This document shows positions 54,609 through 61,702 of a stretch of 64,000 nt of DNA, piece by piece (within the stretch, counting starts at the first letter, position 1; each line of letters opens with the position of its first letter). Under the pieces are notes generated by a model. It had not been told where the DNA came from. It worked only from the letters and a program-made list of their open reading frames with translations, and did no database searches. The stretch is from positions 1 through 64,000 of the forward strand of contig JAQTPT010000001.1 of NCBI GenBank assembly GCA_028712795.1, read 5' to 3'. Made by a program: the position numbers and the translations under genes. The stretch comes from Methylococcales bacterium (GTDB lineage: Bacteria; Pseudomonadota; Gammaproteobacteria; Methylococcales; Methylomonadaceae).

Positions 54609-56090
54609 CTAATCTAACTCAATCATTTCAATCGTGCCATCGTCCTGAATTTCAGCCATGTGTCCTTTGGGTTCGTCAATAAATTGTACGGCAACCAAAA
54701 TTGCTAAAGCGACTGCCGCTATGATCATAAAAAATACCGGCGATGGAACAAACGATAGTAAAGTCAGGAATAATACCCCCCCGACATTGCCGTAAGCGCC
54801 AACCATACCGGCAATCTGACCGGTCATGCGGCGTTTGATCAAAGGCACAATAGCATAGACAGCGCCGCAGCCGCCCGACACAAAGCAGGAACACGCCATG
54901 GTTATCAATACGGCTGGAATAAGTGACCATTCAGACTTGATCATCGACATGCCAAAATAGCCGGCCGACAAGCCCAATATAAATATACTCAAGGATAGTT
55001 TGCGGCCGATTTTATCACTGATCCAGCCACCGGTAGGGCGTGCTATCAGGTTGATAAAGGCAAAGCTTCCGCCTAGCAGTCCCGCTTGCACCATCGTAAC
55101 ATCACGTGTTTCGTGGAAGGTATCAAAGAAAAACAGCGGCAGCATCGAAACCACGGCTAATTCGGAACCGAAAGTTATAAAATAGGCTAAATCCAGAATG
55201 GCGACCTGTTTAAATTTATAGCGATGAATTTTGTCTACCGGTTGTTTCAAATGTGCTTTGTTAATGTGAACGATTTTATAAACGTTGTACAGAAATAGAG
55301 TCCATATCGCGATGTAAATACCGATAGCAAAAGGCATTGATACCAGGTTGACGCCGACCGCCGAAGATAATTTCCAGTTTAACAGGGTTAAGGCCAGGTA
55401 TAAAGGCATTGTCATTAAAATATAGAAGTACATATCGCCGGTACTGGTTACCTCCATCGCTCCGCTTTTTTTCGGTTTAAAATAGGTCGAACCTTTAGGC
55501 GTATCAGAAACGCTAAAAAAGTAAATGACTGAATAGACTAAAGCAACCAAGCCGGTAGAGGCAATCGCATAGCGCCAGCCCTCATCGCCCCCATATGCCA
55601 AGCTTAATGCCGGTAATATCCCTGCAGCCGCCGCTGAACCGAAATTTCCCCAGCCGCCATAAATCCCTTCGGCGATACCTACTTGTTTGGCAGGAAACCA
55701 TTCGCCGACCATGCGGATGCCGATGACAAATCCTGCTCCCACGAAGCCCAATAAAAATCTGGCAAGCGCCAGTTGCTCAAAATTCTCGGCGAAAGCGAAC
55801 ATGAAACAAGGTACGCTCCCGGCTGCCAACAGCGTCGAATAGGTTCGCTTGGGACCGAATTTATCTACCAGAATACCGATGATGATGCGCGCCGGAATGG
55901 TGAGTGCAACATTTAAAATCAATATGGTCTTGACTTCAGAATTGCTCATGCCCAGCGTTTTAGCAATTACCAGCATCAAAGGCGCATGGTTAAACCACAC
56001 TACAAAGCTGATGAAAAAAGCTATCCAGGTCATATGCAGGATCTTGATTTTGCCGGAAAAGGAAAACAGGGTCAGTTTTTTGGATGACAT
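54609..56090 (-). CDS. NarK/NasA-family nitrate/nitrite MFS transporter
   Basis: This 493 aa inner-membrane protein has 12 helices. The nitrate signature is present twice in adapted form: GNFGSAAAAGILPALSLAYGG in helix 5 region (about 148-168) and VGAYGNVGGVLFLTLLSF in helix 11 (about 428-445). IIIGILVDKFGPKRTYS is the MFS loop-2 motif. A cytoplasmic insertion (about 205-235 and 290-310) is longer than in E. coli NarK. It is the first gene of the leftward operon with a sigma54 promoter 38 bp upstream. Confidence 0.92.
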   Translation of the reverse strand: MSSKKLTLFSFSGKIKILHMTWIAFFISFVVWFNHAPLMLVIAKTLGMSNSEVKTILILNVALTIPARIIIGILVDKFGPKRTYSTLLAAGSVPCFMFAFAENFEQLALARFLLGFVGAGFVIGIRMVGEWFPAKQVGIAEGIYGGWGNFGSAAAAGILPALSLAYGGDEGWRYAIASTGLVALVYSVIYFFSVSDTPKGSTYFKPKKSGAMEVTSTGDMYFYILMTMPLYLALTLLNWKLSSAVGVNLVSMPFAIGIYIAIWTLFLYNVYKIVHINKAHLKQPVDKIHRYKFKQVAILDLAYFITFGSELAVVSMLPLFFFDTFHETRDVTMVQAGLLGGSFAFINLIARPTGGWISDKIGRKLSLSIFILGLSAGYFGMSMIKSEWSLIPAVLITMACSCFVSGGCGAVYAIVPLIKRRMTGQIAGMVGAYGNVGGVLFLTLLSFVPSPVFFMIIAAVALAILVAVQFIDEPKGHMAEIQDDGTIEMIELD

Positions 56091-56127
56091 TTAGAATCTC
56101 TCGTTTCAAGGGTGGTTTCATTAAGTA

Positions 56128-56145
56128 AGGCATATTATGTGCCAT
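56128..56145 (-). promoter_or_regulatory. Sigma54 promoter of the narK-type transporter operon
   Basis: On the minus strand TGGCACATAATATGCC has GG (complement of 56142-56143) and GC (complement of 56130-56131) ten bases apart, with the full TGGCAC element. The predicted start is near 56118, 28 bases before the start codon. Confidence 0.7.
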
Positions 56146-56302
56146 GAATAGAGTGCCCCTTAAATATATTGATTTATAGGCACTAGGTAAATTCGGCGTG
56201 ACTACTTTTTCACAATTTGAGCGTAGCAGGCTAGGTGGATACACCAAGGACAATTCATTCATGTTTTCCGAGCAAGGCGAGAGTTGTACCGGGATACTTT
56301 AT

Positions 56303-56351
56303 AGTACCGTAATGGTGCACCGAAATAGCATCAATGCACCATTATGGAACA
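56303..56351. promoter_or_regulatory. Shared NtrC enhancer between divergent nitrate operons
   Basis: Two sites fit TGCACC-N5-GGTGCA: AGTACC-GTAAT-GGTGCA (56303-56319) and TGCACC-ATTAT-GGAACA (56335-56351), each matching 10 of 12 positions. Centres are 32 bp apart. The inner halves also create a perfect 10 bp inverted repeat (56310-56319 and 56335-56344). The nirB sigma54 promoter is about 90 bp to the right, the transporter promoter about 185 bp to the left; NtrC enhancers act at such distances. Confidence 0.65.
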
Positions 56352-56413
56352 TATAACGCCTCTTTTTTCGACCTAACTTTTCGGAAGGTAATAATCATAG
56401 CCGATTTTAGTTT

Positions 56414-56430
56414 ATGGCATATCGATTGCT
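56414..56430 (+). promoter_or_regulatory. Sigma54 promoter of the second nirB operon
   Basis: TGGCATATCGATTGCT has GG (56416-56417) and GC (56428-56429) ten bases apart and TTGC at -12. The predicted start near 56441 leaves a 33 base leader with no attenuator. Confidence 0.7.
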
Positions 56431-56473
56431 GACAATTATCGGAGTAGTAAAAATATAGTCATTGGGGTTAGAC

Positions 56474-59011
56474 ATGAGCACAAAACAAACACTGGTCGTC
56501 ATTGGAAATGGCATGGTTGGACAGCATTTTCTGGCCAGCCTGGCCGCAAGCCCGGTTAAGGAAGACTATGACATCGTCACTTTTTGCGAGGAACCCCGGG
56601 CCGCTTATGACCGCGTCCATCTCTCCGCGTTTTTTTCCGGCAAAACCGCCGAAGACCTTTCGCTGGTTGAACCGGGTTTTTTTGAGGAGCATGGCATTAC
56701 GCTTCATTTAGGCGATAAAGCGGCAAAAATTGATCGTGCTTCTAAAACGGTCGTGTCTGAAAAGGGCGTGTCCATTCGTTATGACAAGCTGGTGCTGGCG
56801 ACGGGGTCTTTCCCTTTTGTACCGCCAGTGCCGGGACATGACCGGGCGCAGTGTTTGGTTTATCGCACGGTTGAAGACCTTGAAGCGATGGCGGCGGCGG
56901 CTAAAAACGGCAAAGTCGGCGTTGTGGTCGGCGGGGGTCTACTCGGTCTGGAAGCCGCCAAGGCATTAAAGGATTTAGGGTTAAAGACGCACGTTGTCGA
57001 GTTCGCCCCGCGCTTGATGGCGGTGCAGTTGGATGATGCGGGCGGGGCCATGTTGAGGCGCAAAATCGAAAACTTGGGCGTAACGGTGCATACCGGTAAA
57101 AACACCAGCCTTATTACCGATGGCGAGCAGTGTGTGAATAAAATGTGCTTTGCCGACGGCGAAGAACTCGAAACCGATATTGTGTTGTTCTCCGCGGGCA
57201 TCCGGCCCCGTGATGATATTGCCCGCGCTTGCGCGCTTGAGGTGGGGCCGCGAGGCGGCATCGTCATCAATAACCAATGCCGTACTTCAGACCCTGATAT
57301 TTATGCCATTGGCGAATGCGCGCTCTGGAATGGCATGATCTACGGTTTGGTCGCGCCCGGTTACGCGATGGCGCGAACGGTTGTCGCGGATTTGGCGGGT
57401 AATGAAGCCAGCTTTACCGGCGCGGACATGAGCACCAAGTTGAAACTGATGGGCGTTGATGTCGCCAGCATCGGCGATGCCCATGCCAAAACGCAGGGGG
57501 CGTTGGTTTATAGCTATCAAAACGGCGATCACGAAGTGTATAAGCGCCTGGTGGTCAGCCAGGATAAAAAGCAGCTGCTCGGCGCGGTATTGGTCGGCGA
57601 TGCGTCCGGTTACGGCACCTTGTTGCAATATTGCCTGAACGGTATTGAGCTGCCGGAAAAGCCGGATGCCTTGATTTTACCTCCCCGAGGCGATGAGTCG
57701 GTCGGCTTGGGCCCGGATGCCTTGCCGATGTCGGCCCAAATCTGCTCCTGTTACGATGTCACTAAAGGCGCTGTTTGCCAGGCCATTGAAGCGGGTTGCA
57801 CCACTATGGGCGCACTAAAGGTGGAAACCAAGGCATCAACCGGCTGTGGCGGCTGTGCGGCCCTGCTCAAATCTGTCATGAATTCAGAGCTGGCAAAACA
57901 CGGCTTTGCAGTGAACACCGATATTTGCGAGCATTTTGCCTACACCCGCCAGGATTTGTTCACTCTGATTAGGGTTGAGGAAATCAGAACCTTCGATGCG
58001 TTGCTGGAAAAGCATGGCAAAGGCAGGGGCTGCGAGATTTGCAAACCGGCAGTCGGCTCTATTCTGGCCTCCTACTGGAACGACTATGTATTGAAACCTG
58101 AACATCTGGGTCTTCAGGACACCAATGATACCTTTCTGGCCAATATGCAGAAAGACGGAACCTATTCCGTTGTGCCGCGTATCACCGGCGGTGAAATCAA
58201 CCCCGACATGCTGATTGCGCTGGGCCAGGTGGGCAAGAAATACCAGCTTTACACCAAAATCACCGGCGGTCAGCGGGTGGATTTATTTGGCGCCCGGGTC
58301 GATCAACTGCCCCATATCTGGAAAGAACTGATTGATGCCGGCTTTGAATCCGGCCACGCTTACGGCAAATCCCTGCGCACGGTCAAATCCTGCGTCGGCA
58401 GCACCTGGTGCCGCTATGGACTGGATGACAGTGTTGGTCTGGCGATAGAGCTGGAAAACCGCTATAAGGGCCTGCGCTCGCCGCATAAAATCAAATTCGC
58501 CGTATCGGGTTGCACGCGCGAATGCGCGGAAGCACAGGGTAAAGACGTCGGTGTCATCGCGACAGAAACCGGCTGGAATTTATACGTCTGCGGCAATGGC
58601 GGCATGAAGCCGCGCCATGCGGATTTATTCGCCACCAGCCTGGACAAGGAAACCCTGATTAAATACATCGACCGTTTTTTGAGTTTCTACGTGCGCACCG
58701 CCGATCGCCTGCAGCGCACCTCGGTATGGATGGAAAACATGGAAGGGGGGCTTGATTATTTAAAATCGGTGGTGATTGAGGACAAACTGGGATTGTGCGA
58801 ACAGCTGGAGCAACAGATGCAGCATGTCATTGATACCTATCAATGTGAATGGAAAGCCACTATTGAAGATGAAGCAAAATTAAAACGCTTCCGTCACTTT
58901 ATTAACAGTGACCAACTGGACGATAATGTCGTGTTTGTCGAAGAACGCGGACAAATCCGTCCCGCCGATGAAGAAGAGCGGAAACATTTTAAGCTTGTGG
59001 AGGTGGCGTAA
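56474..59011 (+). CDS. nirB: Assimilatory nitrite reductase large subunit, copy 2
   Basis: This copy encodes the same 845 residues as the gene at 31171, with FAD/NAD(P), BFD [2Fe-2S] and siroheme/4Fe-4S domains in place. An in-frame TTG at 56462 would add four residues but precedes no ribosome site, so I use the ATG that matches copy 1. It has its own sigma54 promoter and NtrC-like sites, whereas copy 1 has only 61 bp between it and the porin gene and is likely read from the nrtA promoter. The two copies give one enzyme from two differently controlled operons. Confidence 0.95.
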   Translation: MSTKQTLVVIGNGMVGQHFLASLAASPVKEDYDIVTFCEEPRAAYDRVHLSAFFSGKTAEDLSLVEPGFFEEHGITLHLGDKAAKIDRASKTVVSEKGVSIRYDKLVLATGSFPFVPPVPGHDRAQCLVYRTVEDLEAMAAAAKNGKVGVVVGGGLLGLEAAKALKDLGLKTHVVEFAPRLMAVQLDDAGGAMLRRKIENLGVTVHTGKNTSLITDGEQCVNKMCFADGEELETDIVLFSAGIRPRDDIARACALEVGPRGGIVINNQCRTSDPDIYAIGECALWNGMIYGLVAPGYAMARTVVADLAGNEASFTGADMSTKLKLMGVDVASIGDAHAKTQGALVYSYQNGDHEVYKRLVVSQDKKQLLGAVLVGDASGYGTLLQYCLNGIELPEKPDALILPPRGDESVGLGPDALPMSAQICSCYDVTKGAVCQAIEAGCTTMGALKVETKASTGCGGCAALLKSVMNSELAKHGFAVNTDICEHFAYTRQDLFTLIRVEEIRTFDALLEKHGKGRGCEICKPAVGSILASYWNDYVLKPEHLGLQDTNDTFLANMQKDGTYSVVPRITGGEINPDMLIALGQVGKKYQLYTKITGGQRVDLFGARVDQLPHIWKELIDAGFESGHAYGKSLRTVKSCVGSTWCRYGLDDSVGLAIELENRYKGLRSPHKIKFAVSGCTRECAEAQGKDVGVIATETGWNLYVCGNGGMKPRHADLFATSLDKETLIKYIDRFLSFYVRTADRLQRTSVWMENMEGGLDYLKSVVIEDKLGLCEQLEQQMQHVIDTYQCEWKATIEDEAKLKRFRHFINSDQLDDNVVFVEERGQIRPADEEERKHFKLVEVA

Positions 59012-59358
59012 TGGCCCAGTGGCAAGACGTTTGCAGTGTTGATGATTTACAGCCCGATTCCGGCGTTTGCGCGCTGGTTGACGGGCAACAGGTCGCTATC
59101 TTTTACATGCCTAAAGATAAGATCGTTTATGCCATTAATAATTACGATCCGTTCGGCGGTGCCAATGTCCTGTCGCGCGGCATCATCGGTGATATTAACG
59201 GTCAGCCCGTTGTCGCTTCGCCTTTGTACAAACAACATTTCAATTTGCAAACAGGCGTCTGTCTTGAAGATGAAACGGTAATCATACCCGCTTACGCCGC
59301 TCGCATGGAAAACGGCAGCGTTCAAATCAGCATGACGGAGCAGCCTCATGAATTATAA
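59011..59358 (+). CDS. nirD: Nitrite reductase small subunit, copy 2
   Basis: This 115 aa NirD is the same as the one at 33708, with the same one-base overlap with nirB and 11 bp overlap with the phzF-like gene. The whole gene lies inside the identical repeat. Confidence 0.93.
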   Translation: MAQWQDVCSVDDLQPDSGVCALVDGQQVAIFYMPKDKIVYAINNYDPFGGANVLSRGIIGDINGQPVVASPLYKQHFNLQTGVCLEDETVIIPAYAARMENGSVQISMTEQPHEL

Positions 59359-60277
59359 TTATTATATTGCAGATGTCTTCACCCGGCAGATATTCAATGG
59401 CGCCCAGATTGCGGTTTTCCCCAATGCTGATGGCTTAAGCAGCCAGCAAATGAAACTGACCGCCAGAGAGTTGAATTTAACAGAAACGGTATTTGTGTTT
59501 CATCCTGACAGTGAAAGCACAACGCGAAAGATGCGCATTTTTTCACCCCAGGGCGAGATAGATTTTGCAGGGCATCCCATTATAGCGACTGCCTATGTAC
59601 TTGGCACCTGTGGCGATATTAAGTTAACCGAAGCTGTTACGCCGGTGGTCTTTGAGCAGAATGCAGGGCCGATTGATGTCAATATTTCTGCAGAAAAGGG
59701 CAAACCTGTTTTTGTTCAGTTTGGCCGCAAGGTTACGTCCCTCGTTGACCGGTTTGCACCAACCGATGAAGAGCTGGCAAGTTTCCTGGCTATCCAGCAA
59801 TCGGAACTCGATCACATGAAATACTCGCCTCGCCTGGTGTCTTGTGGATTTCCCTATCTGGTAGTCCCTGCCTGGAGTTATGAAACTGTCAGGAAAGCCA
59901 AATTTAATTATTCCGCCTGGAGTCAATCCATTGCGCCGCAAACAGCAGCGCAGGAAATTTTACTGTTTGCGCCGAAAACGCCTTTTGCGGATTCGGATTT
60001 TAATGCACGGCTACTCGGTCCCCGAATAGGCATTCACGAAGATCCGCCAATAGGTAATGCAATGCCGGCCTTTGCCTCTTACTTGTGTTCATTTGAGCAT
60101 ACCCGCAAAGGCACGCATACCTTTGCCGTCGACAGAGGCGATGCACACTCGAGGCGTAGTGTGTTGAATCTGGAAATGGACAATAAAGGCCTGGAGCAAT
60201 TAGCATTGCGCGTGGGCGGTGAAGCAGTGATGGTGGCGGGAGGAATGATGACAATTCCTGACATTGAGGATATTTAA
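59348..60277 (+). CDS. PhzF-family isomerase-like protein, copy 2
   Basis: This 309 aa paralogue of the gene at 34045 keeps LTETVFVFHP and DPPIGNAMPAFASYL. By eye about one residue in nine differs from copy 1, mostly after residue 28 (SSQQMKLTARELNL against SDEQMKLVARELIL), and the C-terminus is four residues longer. The first 83 bases are inside the identical repeat. Retention of both copies suggests that the protein matters for nitrite reductase function or for detoxifying a by-product; this is inference. Confidence 0.85.
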   Translation: MNYNYYIADVFTRQIFNGAQIAVFPNADGLSSQQMKLTARELNLTETVFVFHPDSESTTRKMRIFSPQGEIDFAGHPIIATAYVLGTCGDIKLTEAVTPVVFEQNAGPIDVNISAEKGKPVFVQFGRKVTSLVDRFAPTDEELASFLAIQQSELDHMKYSPRLVSCGFPYLVVPAWSYETVRKAKFNYSAWSQSIAPQTAAQEILLFAPKTPFADSDFNARLLGPRIGIHEDPPIGNAMPAFASYLCSFEHTRKGTHTFAVDRGDAHSRRSVLNLEMDNKGLEQLALRVGGEAVMVAGGMMTIPDIEDI

Positions 60278-60407
60278 CCGATTATGAGATTTGTTATTCC
60301 CCACGAAAAGCACAAAGTTATATTTCCGTTTTTCGTGAATTTCGTGTGCTCCGGGTAGATGAACAAGTTTTCAGGTATGACATATTGAGTTATAAGAGGA
60401 CTATTTT

Positions 60408-61622
60408 GTGAAACAGCGCTTGGTTGTTATCGGCAATGGCATGGCCGGCATGAGAACGGTTGAAGAGCTGTTATCGGCAGCACCCGAAAAATACGCTATT
60501 ACCGTGTTCGGTGCGGAGCCTTACGGCAACTATAACCGTATCATGCTGTCCTCGGTGCTGTGCGGCGATAAAACCATTGAGGATATTGTTATTAATGATC
60601 GCCAGTGGTACATCGACAATGGCATAACGCTCCATGCGGGTGAAAATAAAACCGTGTCGCGCATAGACAGGAAAAACAGAAAAATCTATGCGCAAGACGG
60701 CACCTTTGCCGGCTATGACCGGCTATTAATTGCCACCGGTTCGAAAGCCATCATACCTTCGATTCCCGGCAATGATCTGGATGGCGTTATCAGTTTTCGT
60801 GACATTTTCGACGTCAATAGAATGCTGTCCTACACTAAAAGCCATCATAAAGCCATCGTGCTGGGCGGCGGCCTATTGGGTCTGGAAGCGGCTAACGGGC
60901 TGGTTTTAAGGGGCATGGATGTTACCGTGATTCATAACAATGAAGTATTGCTGAACCGGCAAATGGATAGGCCGGCAGGGAAAATGCTGCAAACAGAATT
61001 GGAACAACGTGGTCTGAAATTTAAAATGGCCGCCAAAACACAGCAGTTAATCGGTGATGATAACGGCCATGTCAAGGCAGTCCGTTTTGAAGATGGCAGC
61101 CAACTGGAATGCGATCTGTTTATTATGGCAATTGGCGTCCGCCCGAACATCGCCCTAGCCCAGGAAGCCGGGATTTATTGCGAGCGCGGCATCGTGGTCA
61201 ATAATACTTTGCAAAGCTACGATCCCAGTATTTACGCGGTAGGCGAATGTATCCAGCATCGCGGCGACACTTTTGGATTGGTCGCGCCGCTGTTTGAGCA
61301 GGCAAAAGTCTGCGCCAATCATTTGAGCAATCATGGCGTAGCCGAATACAGCACTTTGCCTACCGCAACTAAACTTAAGGTAACGGGGATCAATTTGTTT
61401 TCTGTAGGCGATTTTATGGGCGATAAAAGTTGCGAATGCATACATTTTACCGACCCGGCTTTGGGTATCTACAAAAAACTGGTCATTAAAGCAAACAAGC
61501 TGATAGGCGCAGTGCTTTATGGAGATACAACCAATGGCAACTGGTATCAGGAGTTGCTGGAGAAAGAAGAGCCTGTTTCCGGTATAAGGGATGCGCTGAT
61601 TTTTGGTAAAGCTTATGTTTGA
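60408..61622 (+). CDS. FAD-dependent NAD(P)H oxidoreductase, electron donor for nitrate reductase (NasB-like)
   Basis: This 404 aa protein resembles the N-terminal half of NirB (VIGNGMAGMRTVEELLSAAPEKYAITVFGAEPYGNYNRIMLSS, then VLGGGLLGLEAANGLVLRGMDVTVI) but lacks the BFD and siroheme domains. FAD- and NAD-binding loops are complete. It starts with GTG after AGAGGA. It lies directly before nasA, where cytoplasmic NADH-dependent nitrate reductases keep their flavoprotein subunit. It should pass electrons from NAD(P)H to NasA. Confidence 0.87.
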   Translation: MKQRLVVIGNGMAGMRTVEELLSAAPEKYAITVFGAEPYGNYNRIMLSSVLCGDKTIEDIVINDRQWYIDNGITLHAGENKTVSRIDRKNRKIYAQDGTFAGYDRLLIATGSKAIIPSIPGNDLDGVISFRDIFDVNRMLSYTKSHHKAIVLGGGLLGLEAANGLVLRGMDVTVIHNNEVLLNRQMDRPAGKMLQTELEQRGLKFKMAAKTQQLIGDDNGHVKAVRFEDGSQLECDLFIMAIGVRPNIALAQEAGIYCERGIVVNNTLQSYDPSIYAVGECIQHRGDTFGLVAPLFEQAKVCANHLSNHGVAEYSTLPTATKLKVTGINLFSVGDFMGDKSCECIHFTDPALGIYKKLVIKANKLIGAVLYGDTTNGNWYQELLEKEEPVSGIRDALIFGKAYV

Positions 61623-61702
61623 GGCACAAGGTAAAAAATTCAGAGCAAAAAAACTCCATTTAGTTGCATCTTCGGCCTTGTGCCCCCACAAGAGATTTCT
61701 TA

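Larger units (their letters stand above)
56463..59430 (+). repeat. Long direct repeat, copy 2 (nirB-nirD-5' phzF)
   Basis: This is the partner of 31160-34127. The sequences upstream of 56463 and 31160 are unrelated apart from a few bases. To the right, difference starts at 59431 (T against C) and is dense from there on. Confidence 0.85.

Noticed and set aside
56462..56473. TTG start giving nirB copy 2 four more residues
   Set aside because: No ribosome site precedes the TTG, and copy 1 has no equivalent start; the shared ATG at 56474 is better.
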